From NCBI RefSeq assembly GCF_050947875.1, contig NC_134568.1:254827778-254891777 (forward strand): a stretch of 64,000 nt of DNA, read 5' to 3'. The notes below the pieces were generated by a model. The model ran no database searches. It was not told the DNA's origin and was given only the letters and a program-made list of their open reading frames with translations. Positions within the stretch are counted from its first letter, which is position 1. Each line of letters starts with the position of its first letter. Source of the DNA: Dermacentor variabilis (lineage: Eukaryota; Arthropoda; Arachnida; Ixodida; Ixodidae). A program made the position numbers and the translations under genes. Shown here piece after piece: positions 1-13,440 of this stretch.

Positions 1-1208
1 AAAATTCTTAGACCGTTTCGCAACTTAATGAATTACTCGTATTTGGAACTTACTTCTACTATAGCCCTGTCGCAAATTACGAGTCTTGCTCGTCCAGGCT
101 ATGATTCCTTTCTTTTGCACGCTTTAGAAGCTATTTATGGTCTTGGTGCTGAGTTTGGACACTCATTCCTTTCATCTGCGGGCTTATAATGCGCCCAGGC
201 GATAATATTCAAGAAAGAAAGGGACTTTAATGTAGGAAAAGCCCAGAGTTCGGCCTGAACAGGTGCGCTACAGCCTGCTGCTCTGCACAGGGGAAGATGG
301 AAGGGTAGCAAAGTAACTGATGGAGAATGATGACGAGGAAGTCAGGTGGTGAGGGATGTGCACGTACACACGACCAACATACATCAAGTGCTTCCCTTCA
401 TGCTGATGCAGTGTGTACGTTACAGAGCCTCCTTATACTAAAGCCGCGCGCACACTGCCCCGGCGCGCAAAAAAAAAAAAATTGCAATAAAGTTATTGCT
501 GTTTGCCTTGCAGTTGTATTGCCAGATCACGGACGCAGAACAAGACCCTCAGGTGCCGGTTGCTTGCCGGTTCAGTGCCCGTCGCTTAGGCGCATATGCT
601 GAGCAGACACACACGTGCGCCACAATTTCCGACACCTAAATGTGCTCGCAATCAGGACGGTTCCGCTGTTCGTCGGTCGGTCGGTAAAGGTGAGCGTAGC
701 ACCGGGTGAAAGCAGCGCCCATGCCTACTCTGCATAACAAGCATGCCTATATCTACTTGAGCTTTGGGGATCCGTGGAAAGCATTTCCTGTTGAAACCAA
801 AGACATGCGGAGGCCCGTGAATGCTGTAATACTATTTTAAACTTACACGTGCGTCTAGGAAAAGCCTCTTTCTGTTTTTCTTTTTTTTTAATATTTTGAG
901 TATAGAAGGAAAGCAAAAGGCACGCGTGTGATATATATTTTTGAATGAGGTTGCAATATGCGCAAATATTTGGTGTAATAATAGGTCATTTTGTACTCTT
1001 CTAAACGAAATAATAGAGGACATAAGTGGTTAGTTCGCGTTCACGTCCTTCGCTTCATTTCGTATTGGTGTTGCGCTTTCGAGAAACATTAACCGATTAG
1101 CCACTGCCCATGTAAGCGCTACAGTTGCCTGCTGTAAGTTACACACGAGTGCGGCTAAGCCTCAGCGTTGTGTTCCCTTTAACCTATACTGGGCCCTTAG
1201 TATGGCCA
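1..1208. other. No recognisable gene
   Basis: I see no coding homology, RNA gene or clear repeat here. Open frames are short and look random. A short poly-A run lies near 470-480. Confidence 0.5.
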
Positions 1209-1589
1209 CGTTTACACGAATGCGACAGTAGCGTATCGCATTTCCTAGCCCATCGCGGTAATAGACAGTTTTAGATCAGGGGGACGCAAGCGTTTGGGGC
1301 GCCCTAACATAAACTCTCTAATACAACAATAGCATTTACATGTGACACGTTCCCCTTGTTCCGAAACAAGGCGGAGCGGGGGAGGGCATACGCCTGCAGT
1401 CGCTTCACTTTTCATCTCTCCCTCGATGCGATACGCCAGAGTTTACATGCACCGTGCGAGTTAACTTACCCCTCACCCGCCTCGATCTACCCTCTCCTTT
1501 TTAATCTGCCTGCTTAGCGCATTACCGCGCCGTATACATGGATTCGATGCTCTAGAAATGCGATGCTCCACTTGCCATTCATGTAAACG
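1209..1589. mobile_element. Small inverted-repeat (MITE-like) element
   Basis: The left edge (1209-1248, beginning CGTTTACACGAATG) is repeated in inverted orientation at the right edge (1552-1589, reverse complement beginning CGTTTACATGAATG). The arms are about 40 bp with roughly 80% identity by eye, and both run on into CATCG and CGGTAAT motifs. The interior has no reading frame. The structure suggests a non-autonomous DNA transposon about 380 bp long. I found no convincing target duplication and cannot assign a superfamily. Confidence 0.45.
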
Positions 1590-2870
1590 CGGGTTCTATC
1601 ACTACCCAATGACTACGGTATCATACAGAGTGCTCTATAAGTGAATACTCTGTTTATCGATTCGCTATGTCCTATCAAAATGACCATTGTTGTTAAGTAA
1701 AGAGCAGAAAACATGGTCTGATTTTCGGTCACCTCCTCTTATGTCTTCGTCTTCCTTGCGCGGTTAGACCGAATACCTTACCTATTAACAAATGTTGACT
1801 CATTTTACACTTTACTATAACCTACCCGATTCTGGGTCAATCCCCCAGAGTATGTGCGTGCCAGTAGATCACAAGGATCTACATCTACATCGACGAGTAC
1901 TGCCTGCAATCGGCAAATCGCGCGCTCCATGGCATTCCTGTTGCTTTGAGCATTCCTTGATTTGCCGCTCGTAGTAGGCCAACTCTCATCGAGGTATATG
2001 CGCGCTCGACAGCGACTCCACGCGAAAGGAGAGCAACAAACGATTCCTTTCTTTATACTTGTGTTAAATATAAACGATAAATAACATTCTTATTATATTT
2101 CTACTCCGGATAATCAGTCGAAATATTTGGAAAAGAAAAAAATGTCTTCGTGAGAGTCCACGCATGCCCAGCGAGCGGAATAACTTTGGGGGCACGTGTT
2201 TGCACGTTCTGCTGCAGCCCAACTGTGCATAACGTGGCATAAGAGGACACGATCTCGCAAAGCCCATACAAATGGGTTTACTCGTTCAACTACTTGAAAG
2301 CCATGAAACCGACACCCGTCTGTTGCCGCTTAGAGTGTCGTTTCATTTCCGTCGAAAGTCAACAGCCGACGTCAGCAGCGGCGTTTGCGGGGAGCTCAGT
2401 CGCTCAGTCACATGTGCCCACCTCGCGGTCTCTGGGGTACACTGTCAGTTTCGTCGCGTCTTGAGCACGAGCCGGGGACGACGGATAGCGCCTCGTCATG
2501 CATGACAGACTAATGCCGAAAATGCAAACTCATCTTCACGAATGGTTTCACTGGCTGAAAGCATCACTGGCGATCTGTGATTGTGGAAATTAGGAACGTG
2601 GAGTACTTAACTTTATCGTCGCGTACAGTATAACCTCCTGACGATAACGAACAATCGCTGCTCGGGGGCGTTGCGTAAAGTCGTGTCGGTTCACAGGAGC
2701 GGCGAAACTAAACTGAATCAGAGCGGAAAGAAGCCGAGGTTGAAGGGCAGCTACAAGAGGGAGTGGTTAAAAGAGAGGCGCCTCAAAACAATCGGCCAGG
2801 TTGGATGCCAGGCCTTGGGCGTCAACCCGTCTCGCCAGTTCTGTGTAGGAAGTTCGCCTGGACGTCCTTT
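1590..2870. other. No recognisable gene
   Basis: Unique-looking sequence with short frames only. Nothing recognisable on either strand. Confidence 0.45.
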
Positions 2871-3400
2871 AACTTCTTTTTTCTCTCCTTCCTTCGAGTC
2901 GCCTACGTGTTTGATGACCCCTGCAAGGCGTGTGCACGACTCGACCGGCCAGGGAAGCGCCGGTGGACTTGGCGCGCATCAACCGCAGGCGGTCGGGGAG
3001 GCGATCAGCAGCAGCAGGCTACGCCCGCCGCCGCGCGGATCGGCTGTGCCCCTCGCCGGGTGAGTTGATTGCCCGACGTGTCTCAGCTGGCTGCTGGGTG
3101 CCGTTGGGCCGCCGGCCGAGATGGACGATGGCCAGCCGGACGCCCGATTCGGAATGCTCTCGTGACCGAGCTGCATGCATGCGCGCGTCAGCGAGAAGCT
3201 CGCGCAAGCGCCGAGTCGGCGGCTCCCGGCCGACCACAGTCACGCTTGCCGTGGGTGGACGAGGCCGCCGGAGGCCGATAGCACGTGGCTCTCGCTTTGC
3301 GCGCATCGGCGGCACGCGCTCTGAACGGCGCTTGCTCCGGCGGAGGCGGCGAAGGGCAGCTGCTGCCGCTATACGCTGTAGAAGCAAGTTCACTTAAAGG
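2871..3400 (+). promoter_or_regulatory. GC/CpG-rich patch with splice-donor-like site
   Basis: A CG-dense stretch stands out from its AT-richer surroundings. At 3060-3065 the sequence reads GTGAGT after CCGG, close to the consensus 5' splice site. Overlapping frames are open on both strands, as expected of GC-rich DNA, and none resembles a known protein. A promoter with an untranslated first exon ending at 3059 on the plus strand is possible but is inference; chance GC-rich DNA is equally likely. Confidence 0.2.
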
Positions 3401-5269
3401 CTAAGTACTTTTGGCTTTACCTGTATGTGCATTCCTGTGGTGGCCACGGTGTGAACGAAGGAGGAGCGGGTTGTAGGTGTAACGATACTTTTTCACTCGC
3501 ATTCGTTCGCTCTCAACAGCAACTGGCCGGTGTTTGCGGCGCCAGCGACGCCGCTGTGGTTTAGTCTACGGGGTCATTAGTTTTAGGCTTTAAAGAATCT
3601 TTAAAAATCACCTGTCGCAGATAACATAGGTCTAGTCCTGTTAGGTGGATTACTGAGAGAGGCGAACATTACTTGCACGGTATAGCGAAACACGTAATCA
3701 ACTAATTGACACTAAATCACTAATTACGTTCTTAATTAATTACGAATTATTGATTAACTTACGAATACTATCGGGAGTTTGCTAGGCGTATCCACTTGGA
3801 ACAAATTTTGACGATGTCAAGGGTTTCCGGTGTCACCGGGTATAGTGCAGAGTTGCGAAGGGCATCCGACTTAAATGAAATCGTTACACTGTCTGAGCAA
3901 AGGACAGTTCACAAACATACTCTTTTCATTCGCTGTATAATTACAGTCATATTTCATTTCTTCGATCTCGGAAGTTGGCGTAAACGTTATCGAGTGGTTT
4001 AGGCAGGCCCAGAGGATAGACGGCTCTCCAGCATGCTTACTTCATTCCAATTGCACGGCTCGTCCTACACAGCTTCTCTATACAAACGACGACCAGTGCC
4101 ACCCTAGGTGCGTTCTCTCGGTACCACTCCTCGTGCACTCGGTTGACACGGTTGTGTTCTTGGACGCGTTTGCGCGTTAAGGCTGAATTTCTGCAGAAGC
4201 AATGTAATATATTCTGTAATAGTGTGGACACAAGGAATGCAGTTAGCGTCCACGGGGGACAGGGTCAGGTGCCCAAACGGTGCAGCATGTACATACATCA
4301 ACCGCGTAAGGGAAGTACGTCTGGAATTGCGTTGCTGGTATTGGTACGTCTGGTGTTGTTTTCTTAATTGCATCTCGTTCTTCGTGCTGGCAAGTGTGTA
4401 CAACAAGTTGGTCCAACCAACTAGCTCGGCGATTCCTTCCTCTCAGCCGCACCTGTTTCTGCAGAAAGGGTACACATTTAAACACACGCCTTCATCGCGC
4501 AAGTAACAATAAGTGAAAATCGCTCCCCACTTGCAGTGAACTACGGCGTAGCAAGCTTATTTGTGTTCGTTTGAATTTATTTTGGGCAGCGTCAGTGTTT
4601 TTGTCTTCGGTGTGTATACAGAGACGATTTTGAAAGAATCCACCCAGGCAGCTATGTGAACAGAGGCAACGGGTTTCGCAGATAGCGCGCATAGTATTTG
4701 TCGATACTGGCGCGTTATTATTATTTTTATAGTGTCTGGTAAAGTGTCCAAACCAGCAATTAAGTACCACGGAATCCTTGGTAGCTAGGCCGGGCGCACT
4801 CGAACGAACACAACCTTATGTTACGAGACACCATGTTCGTGTAACGTATTTGCAGAGGACCCTCACATACAGGAGAGTAAAGGCTCTCAGGTCAAACTTT
4901 GCGTACACCGCGTACAGGGAGGATATTCTTAAGCCAAAAAAGAAGAGAAATGGGAGTGCTTGCGGCGATTTGTCGGCGTGACAAACCGTTAGAGATGAAA
5001 CCAAAGTGGAGGGTGCTGCGGGAAAATTTCGGGGAGTGACAGTTGGTCCCCGAGGAGTAACGTTCGGTCCCGCGAAAATTTCCTGCGCGTTGGTGGTGAA
5101 CGCGAAAGCGAACCAATAGCCAACATGCGCGGAGAGTAGCAGTCCGCTGAAGAAACCGGCTACAGATATTGCTTGCGATCGAAAATAGTGAGCGCGAAAA
5201 AGTGTTCGTGGAAAAACAGTGCTAAAAGCAATTTTATATGAACGCGTGTTATGATCGCCTCGTCGGTTT
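3401..5269. other. No recognisable gene
   Basis: AT-leaning sequence without recognisable coding or repeat structure. Confidence 0.45.
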
Positions 5270-5373
<104 letters not shown>

Positions 5374-5845
5374 GTCACGGGCAAACTTGGGCTCCGTCAC
5401 AGCATTACTGTATCGGTACATTACGGTACTGTATCGAACTGTTGTGCTGTAAAGTTTTTTCTTTGCTCTGACGCTTTTAGTTACCGAAAAGATACCCGTA
5501 TATCTTCGTGATCCAGCCAGTAATTAATTATCAAAATATCGAGGAACCCTCAAAAAGTCAACGGGCGCACGCGAACGAACATAAACATCGGTGACATCCC
5601 GCTGTCACAACAGGCGGACATCATCATAGGTACGTTCGTAAACGTGTCCGAATGCGTCCGTTTGAATCGTCACCGGCAGGGACGCAGAGTTATTGATGTA
5701 AAGCTTTGTATAAGAACTGAAAGTCGGTTGAGTTGGCGTGGACCTATCTATACAGCATGACAGAAAGAGAAAGAGCAGCAACGAGGTGAATACACAGAGC
5801 ACTGTGTGTATTTGTAGGCTACGCTTTGTAGACTGAGTAGGTATG

Positions 5846-5881
<36 letters not shown>

Positions 5882-8800
5882 AGAGAACAGAGAAAAAAAT
5901 CCGCTTTGCTACCCTGCATTGATAGAAAGTAAAAGAAAGTTCAAGGGATTTGAACGGAGAATAATTAGTAGGAACATGGAAATCGGCGCACAAAATTCGG
6001 TGCTGGCTCATGCCACTAACCCAGTCCATCTTGCGAGCCCGTGGACCGCGAGAAGCTACTTCGCGCTCTCGCTGGCTTTAGCTCACACTTTCGTTGTGAC
6101 CACTATCCTAATATAACTTGTTCTTACGATAGACGCTGACTGTCTAGTGTCTCTAGCACGGTACGCAGCAACTACCACTCCGAACTATAAAGTGAGAAGG
6201 TGCTCACTTGCACGATTGCTTCTTAAAAGCAGCAGGTGTCACAAGTACTGTGATAGGTACTATCGTGAGCAATATGAGCGGGAACACGCGAGCGCGGGGC
6301 AAGTAGCCTCGAAACCGAGTTGGAGAGATACGCGTATGGCGCTGTGAAAACAGGGGAAATGGGGACGCTTTTCCCCTAACTGTCATGGCAGTTTATGGTA
6401 TTTTACTGGGCGCTGATAGCCGATAAGACGGTTACGTGCACAGTAACTTACAGCGAGTCATTTTTTTTTTCCGGTCACGGGGTCATTTTTTTTTTTTTTT
6501 TAGAGCGCAGCTCTTAGGCACCCGTTCCTGCGTTTAGCGCAAGGTATATTCATATATACCCCCATAGGACCTCATGTATATCTTACGGAGCGCATCGTGC
6601 CAAACGTTCCAGACAGGCGGACAGATTTCCCAGGGAAGTAGCTCTCGAATCTTTACGCTTCAAAACAGTGCCGCTATTGGCCACGCTTTGGTGCACAATG
6701 TGATCAGTAACCGCAATATCAAACAGCTTGATCAATGTGCGCTGGCGATGCGAAGTTCCACACTTGTGTCAATTTATTAGGACAATTTATTAGTTCCAAC
6801 AGTTATTGGAACAGCGTCCTCCTTTACACTTTGTTTCCGACGGCGGCCACCACGTACCGCCCATAGCACGGTTCGAGGCTAGCTGACACCCGCTCTTGTG
6901 TTCCCGCTCATAATGTTCACGATAGTACGGGTACTGTCATGCCATAGGGACTGTGTTGGGGCAGACGAAACACTCGAATGTTGTATGGTAAAAACTGAAG
7001 CTGGTAATTAATTATCATCGTGGCAAAGTACTTAAATTCTATTCGGAATTCCTAGCGTGCCTTTCAGGGCTCGCTCACAGATGACGCTGCTCTTGGTTTC
7101 CCCTTATTAGGAGTTTTAGTAGATCTACAACAGTTTGTTTGCTTGTTAGGTCGGCTTATTTAATGGTTACATGGCTTTCAGTAACCGGTTCGGCACTATA
7201 TACGGTATAGTTACAGTTCGGTTGCGTCGCGCATCATACAAGCCTCCCGTACTTCACTGTAAAACAGTCCCTCCACTCGCACGCAAGTTTTCCTACACGG
7301 ACAAACTATGAGAAGGAAGAAGAAAGAAGCCTACTACCGTTGGTACCGTTGATAAATGGTATCGTACGTCAATGGCACCGCTTTGGACGCAATCACTTAG
7401 ACATGTACTCTTTGTTTGTCGGCTAGGTTTCTTGGGCATCCCGACCGGGTTAGTTTATAATTCTTCTGATCGTGATGTATGCTTGGAGCGATTTTCATCG
7501 GTGTCGACGGCCTCACATGCAGTGGCGTTGTGGAAAACAATGTCTCGCGGGACCACGAGCATTGGTGCGGCGCTGATAGCGCCTTCCTTTCGCGTGGAGC
7601 GCGTCCAGCGTCATACGGGCGACATATGTACTACGACTCTTCGTTTGTTTACACGGACCTGACGTGAGCGTGTTGAGTGAGAGAGTGGGCTGGACGCAGC
7701 ACGGCCTGACCGCGCTTACACGGATGGGTCGAGATCATAGCGGCATCCAGCACTGGGTCGAGTCAACGAAGAGTGCGAACAGAACGGCGCAACTGCGGTT
7801 TCCAACCCAACTCGACCCGTTCGTGCTGACACCACCGTGCTGAGCGGGTCGGACTCAACTTGCGCATGCAGGCATGCACTTTTCTCTCATCCCGACCCGG
7901 GGCACAGGAGTAATACAGAAGCTTGCTTTCCTAGCAGATGAATTCTGAGCCTGACAAACTAGCTACAACCGCTGTTATTGTTTTAGCATATTGTATACAT
8001 GACGTACACTACACCTACGCACACTGACAGGAACACTGAAAGTTTGAGATTGAAACAGGGGTGCTGTGGCGGCGACATCTCATAACGGTGTGACGAAAGT
8101 GGGCAAATTTATTGCAGTGAAAGACAATGTTCCTCTTACCTGTCTGGCGCGCGCGTTTCGACAAGTGACATAATCACCGCGAAGCTATTGTTGACCTGTT
8201 TCGTATAGTTCGTAAAGAAAATTTGTGTAACGTCCAATAATTTTGCTCGATCGAAATTGGAACCTTTCATGGCTACACACTTTTCTCTTCTCTCCTCGGG
8301 CGTCGGTATCATGAGAGCCTTGCGGCCGGTTTGATATACAGAAGTTTTTATCAGTCTTTGATTCCTAGGACTTTCCACAGAACCACCTTCCGGGTTAGGC
8401 AGTCGCTACTGAAGACAAAGCCAAATTTCGTAACGTCATAACAGATAGGATCAGCCAAGAATGTGCATGAGCTTTCCCTTTTTTTTTTTTTTGCACCGTT
8501 GTTAAACACGTACCTTATGTTCTTACCCGCTCTCCTCTGTAATACCTATTACCTTCAGGGTAGAGTAAAATATAAATGAAAATAAAATAACAGCAGTGTT
8601 CTCTCTTCCTTTCCTTTTTACCGTGTGCTGTCAAGTGAAAGTTGCTTTCAAATCGGGTCTTTTCCAAGTCATGCAGTATCAGGGAACGTGAGTCGGATGT
8701 CGAGCATCTTTTAGGCTGTGCTTGCGACCAAAATTATGTTTTGTCGATATTCTGTATTTATCGCGCTCCTGTAAAGTACTGAGACGTTCCTTCAACTTTA

Positions 8801-10347
8801 TTTTAAACGCTACGTTGAAAGGTCCACGTGTAGCAAGTTTCGGACTGAAAGTGGTTCAGAACGAACTCTCAGCGACATCAACGAGGTTGTTTTCAGTGTA
8901 ACGCGACTATATAGGAAAGCGCCGCACAAATAAGAGTGCGCAAAAAGTATTTTTTGGCATTGCTTCTCTTGTGAATAAGAAATTACAAGTCAAATTTATT
9001 ACTCACAACATAATGCGATTGTTCCATGGGTCACTTGGGAGGGGGGGGGCAGCTGGGGTTAATTAATTAGAAGCTCAGCACACAACTAGACGAGCGTTCT
9101 GTCGTCCCGGCCCAATCTGAATGCAGTCGCCGTGGGTGGCAATCGTACCCGCGACATCGCGCTGAGAAGCAACCCACGATGACGTAAGTTTAAGGCCCCA
9201 AATAAGCAGAGCTGCTCTCATTTTTTCTTGAGAATATCATCATATTCTTTCTCATGCCATCTTCAGCTTGCAGCTTTGCAGTTTGTCCGTGTAGCATTTG
9301 AAGAAACGCGCGCATCCTTGACGTCCGTCTTTGCTTCAGTAGGCCCTCACGTGGCACTTGCATTTTGCTATAACTGTTCACCGCACGATGATTTGTTTTT
9401 ATTCAGTAGTGAACTTTTGTCTATTCAACAGTCTCAACTGTAAGCTAAAGGAGGCCGCTTTTCTGCTCCAGGACGTTGTTTCATCTGGTGAGCGTGATCT
9501 TTGCCATGATGAGCTTGGTGCAATATGCAAAGCTACGTTGAGAGATACAATGTTCGGAGTGTGACGTCCGCACATCCAAATACGGCGGTTTCCATTTCAT
9601 CAACGGGCAAGTCTGGCCCGTTTGTTCCCAATAATTCGACGGCTCGTGGCTAGTCATTAGCGGCAGGAACGAACTCGCGGTTTAGTTGGCTTATATACCG
9701 TTCATCTCAGGACTGAAATGTTCGTGATAAGACGTCAGCTATTGGACGGATTTTTTGTAAGAGCGTCTACACGCGCCCATATATTCTGGGGCCTTATTTT
9801 CCAACAAACCATTTCATTTTCTGTTTTGTTCGCATTTCGTACTTGGCTTGGACGGCTCCACGCTGCCGTTATCTTTAAAAGCGGCCTCACGGCGCGTCGA
9901 ATGATGGAAGAAGAATGGAAGATGAAGTATAGAACTTTGCAAAAATACGTACCCTGGGCGTGGAGACGGCGAAAAGAACAGTTTCTCAAAACGCAGCACG
10001 CCGCATAAGAACTGAAACTACTGTTTCCAAATGTGCTCTAAAATCCTTGTTCTGTGACAGTGCCCGTAAAGGTAATCATTAGAACATTATTTCATTATTC
10101 AGGGCTAAGTAACACAAGAGTACAAAAATAAATCTAGGTGATTTTTAAGACGCTTGCTAACAACAGAAAGTTGGGTAGAGCCACATAGAAGGTGTTTTCT
10201 TTTTAATTTATTTTACTTCCTACACGTCAGGGGTGACCATTGCTTGGACTCCCATGTGTGTGCGCTTGGGCGTGTAGCTACACACAAAATGTCCCCTCTA
10301 ACATGATCTAAGATATTATATAGAGGCTACGAAATACGAGGAGCCAG
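5374..10347. other. Long stretch without recognisable gene
   Basis: Contains an (AG)n tract at 5849-5879 and T-runs near 6461-6500 and 8480-8492. Around 8530-8592 a CAGGGTAGAGTAAAATA stretch followed by A-rich sequence with AATAAAATAA looks like the 3' tail of a LINE, but no coding part is attached. I found no protein homology in the many short frames. Confidence 0.4.
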
Positions 10348-10564
10348 TCGCGGTAGTCAGGGACTACATGGCATTAAGCTGGTAAGCACGAGGGCGCGGG
10401 ATCGTAACACGCATTTCGATGAGGGCGAAACGCGAAAACACCCGTGTACTTAGATTTAGGTGCACGTTAAAGAACCTCAGGTGGTCCAAATTATTCCGTA
10501 GTCGCCCCCTATGGCGTGCCTCATAATCAGATCGTGGTTTTCGCACGTAAAACCCCATAATTTA
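10348..10564 (+). mobile_element. tRNA-derived SINE type 1 (Ruka-like), diverged
   Basis: Shares the full-length plan of the other type 1 SINEs here: a tRNA-like head with a degraded B box (GGGATCGTAAC), then CATTTCGATGAGGGCGAAA, then GTGTACTTAGATTTAGGTGCACG, then CTCAGGTGGTC and a CACGTAAAACCCCATAATTT end. Such elements are pol III transcribed and depend on a LINE for movement (family knowledge). It lies 33 bp upstream of the solo LTR. I saw no target duplication. Confidence 0.8.
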
Positions 10565-10597
10565 ATATCACGATATTGAAACATTTCCAGTTGCCTG

Positions 10598-11274
10598 TGT
10601 TGCGTTTCGCCTGCGACACGCGGTTTTGCCGGCGCGACTGCGGCAGGGCGGCAGACATTTTGGCCCGTTCGGCGTCGCCGCAACGCTCCCCGCCAAGTGT
10701 TTCCAGGCGTTTCCAGGCATGTTCCGATGCCACGTGTCTTCATGTGCGTGTGTGAGTGTATGTGCCATTGTGCCCAAACCAGGCGATGCGACAGCAGGGG
10801 TCACCCTCTCCTTCCAGTCATTGTGCCCGAACCAGGCGATGCGACAGCAGGGGTCACCCTCTCCTCCCAGTCTTTGTGCCCGACCGGCGGCGCTACGACA
10901 GTGTGCGTCACCATTAGCCCATTGTACAATCACGTGCTCGTCTATTGAGGGGTTCCTTCTTGCCCTCAACTGCGAGAGTATAAAAACAGCTGCCCCCGGA
11001 CGCCAAAAAGGAGGGCTCCGATTTCTTCTGTTGAGTAAAGTGCTCTCCCGTCTCTCTACTTCGGTCAACCTGACCGCCAACTCTTTGCGATGTTAAAATA
11101 AACAAGTTGTTTTGTTGTTACCAGTCGACTCATGCTTTGCCGGGACCTTCGGATGCGTCCAGTTGTACCCCAGGCCGCCAGGCCAACGCTACCCTTGGGG
11201 CTTGCGACCCAGGTACAACCACGGGCGTCAGCGCCGAGTTCCCAACAACCGATGCCATCGGTGGGATCCAAACA
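10598..11274 (+). repeat. Solo LTR of the gypsy element
   Basis: This 677-bp unit is collinear with the LTRs at 31159-31835 and 37159-37835, starts TGTTGCG and ends CCAAACA. It is flanked by the 4-bp duplication CCTG (10594-10597 and 11275-11278), so it is a complete insertion that lost its interior by LTR-LTR recombination. Internal landmarks are conserved: the 53-bp repeat, TATAAAA at 10979-10985 and an AATAAA shortly after. It carries more differences than the paired LTRs show between themselves, so it is probably an older insertion. Confidence 0.95.
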
Positions 11275-11529
11275 CCTGCAATTTTCTTTATTTTTCCCGA
11301 GTTTCAATGTTCTTGCAAAATTTTTTTAAAAAATCAAAAGAACTTAAAAAGAAAAACGCGAAGGAATTAAGCACGCCTGCGCGCCTCGCGTATGTGCCAG
11401 CAAGTATTCTCGATTCAAGTGATTTGAAACAACAAAATCTACTAAGTGACTAACTGCGCGACTGCGTAAAGTGACGAGGCGTTCTGTAATTGTTGGCACC
11501 TGATTACAGCAATCGTACTGCTATGTCGG

Positions 11530-13130
11530 TGTGGAGGAGGAGGAAATAAAGAGAGAAGGCAGCAATGTTAATCAGAAATGCGTCTGGTTGGCTACGCTAC
11601 TCTGGGGGACGGGAAAGAGGGAATAGAAAGATAAGATAGAGAGAGGGAGGGGAGGAGGAAAGACGCGGTGAGCTCGCGCGCGCACGCTGAGAGCCTAAAC
11701 AAGTCAAAGACGTTCACGTAGGCCAGTCGCCCTTAAGACAAAAGTGCCTTCACAGCTTTGTGGGTCGACGAGCGATGGGGACGGTCTTCAAGCAGCACCT
11801 GCTCGGACAACGGCCGATCGTTCAGTCGTCGCAATGTGATAATGTCTGTCTTTCCGACTGAAATCAATGACACAATAAATGTTCGATGTTCTCTCCCGCG
11901 CCGCGGACGTCGCACGCTGTGAAAGCCACTCCCAAACACAGCCGGTATAGAAGCGATGCCTCGCGTCGATGAAGTCCGGGTGGAGGTTGGAGTTGAAGCG
12001 AAGGGTTCAGTCCGTACAACCTGGTGCACCTTATATTTGGGGTGTTCCGCTCTGTTAAAGAGAGCTTGCGTGCCGGGTGACGAAGCTGCCTTGCAGCGTC
12101 TGTCCTGGAAAGAGGAATGGGAACGCTGTGTTGTTCTTGATACGACTCTCGGGCAGCATTGTCTGCTTGATCATTTACACTGATACCGCAGTGGCCAGGT
12201 GGACGCTGGAAAATAATTTCGTGGCCTTTCTGTTTGACATCGTGGTGAAGTTTGGCGATTTCGTATGTTAGCTGTTCGTGAGCTCCACGTCTGAGAATTG
12301 ACTGCATGCTGTGTAAAGCCGCTCTCGAGTCGAAAAACACGGCCCATGTAACAGGACTCTCTGGGTCAAGAAATTGAAGCGCACTGCGCAGAGCCATGAG
12401 TTCTGCAGCCATGGACGTCATCACATGTGACGTCTTGAATGGCAGTGTTACTCCTCTCGTCACTATAAACACAGCACCGCCAGAACTGGTCGATGTAGTC
12501 AAGCCGTCTATATGGATGTGTACGTGGCTACTGTATCTCTCGTACAACAGGAGTGTGTGGAATTGTTTTAGTGCAAACGGTGGTAGATCTGACGTTTTCT
12601 GAAGTCCTGGAATTCTGAGGTGTACTTCAGGACGGCACAAACGACGTGGAGGAGACACCGACCTGGCCGCATGTGTGTACCCGGATGTAAGCAAGGCACG
12701 ACATGCACGGACAGTTGTGCTAAATGTCGTGCGGAGTCTTTCCAAGCTGAGTGTGGCGAGGTGGTGGCAAAGGGTCCGGACAATGTGTCTGACATCTTCA
12801 CGCAATGTCTCGACGGCGACGTGCGTCGTGATTAAATAATCTTGATCAGTTGCAATAGTTTCAGCCGTTGACGCACTGCGTGGTAATTCAAGGCATATCC
12901 TCAGAGCTTAGGCCTGAATGCTCTGAACTGTACGCAAATTACTTTTGCAGCTGTTGGATATAACAGCTAAGCTGTACCGGAGGAACCCAACAAACAACAC
13001 TCTGTGCAGCTGTAACATGGATCTTATATGGACAACCCCCAGTTTTGGCCACTGCTGCTGCTTACAGAGTGGCGCGCGGCTGCTTTCTGTTAGCCGCAGC
13101 CAACAGTCGCACTGACGCCTTGTCACGTTA
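11530..13130 (-). pseudogene. LINE family A copy A1: RT C-terminus and RNase H
   Basis: 5'-truncated non-LTR retrotransposon read right to left. The RT-to-RNase H linker (FVGFLRYSL and SNLRTVQSIQA) is at about 12908-13126. A 313-codon frame at 11864-12805 then carries the RNase H domain with HIDG, AAELMALRSAL, FFDSRAAL and a GHCGI...DQADNAAR block. The C-terminal tail (SSTHKAVKALL) continues to about 11733 in another frame, so at least two frameshifts separate the parts. The left end is an untranslated tail matching copies A2-A4 (CTGGTTGGCTACGCTA...) that ends AG-rich. RNase H after RT points to the I superfamily. No target duplication was found. Confidence 0.85.
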
Positions 13131-13254
13131 CGCCCCCTAGTCTAAATATGTATGTTATTGCTTTCTTGTCCGTGATCTCAAAATTTCTTCTTTTTCCATG
13201 AGTAACACAAGTTTCAACGCCGTCTACTTGGAAGACTATAGATAATTTGCAAGT

Positions 13255-13440
13255 TACTTCATGGACACACAGCTTCTCACCATGCTATAGTCCAAACATG
13301 GTGGGCACGATGACGTCAGGCTACCATATTATCACGAGTAGATTGTTTTGCTTTTTGACGATGACCGTTTGTCACCAGATTATCGCTGTTATCAATTTGT
13401 CGCTCGGCGCGAGACGCTCCTAGCGTGCTTTCGCGTTTCG
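13255..13440 (+). repeat. Dispersed repeat R, copy 1
   Basis: Shares order and wording with 29517-29690: a CTCACC(A/G)TGCTATAGT start, a CACGATGACGT block, a TATTATCACG block, a GATTATC block and a GCTCGGCGC end. Identity is about 75% by eye. A third partial copy leads into the LTR-like remnant at 30722-31154, so this is probably a piece of an old LTR retrotransposon terminus. No coding part is attached. Confidence 0.5.

Noticed and set aside
3019..3397. Arginine-rich frames on both strands
   Set aside because: Mirror-image frames in CpG-rich DNA; no homology.
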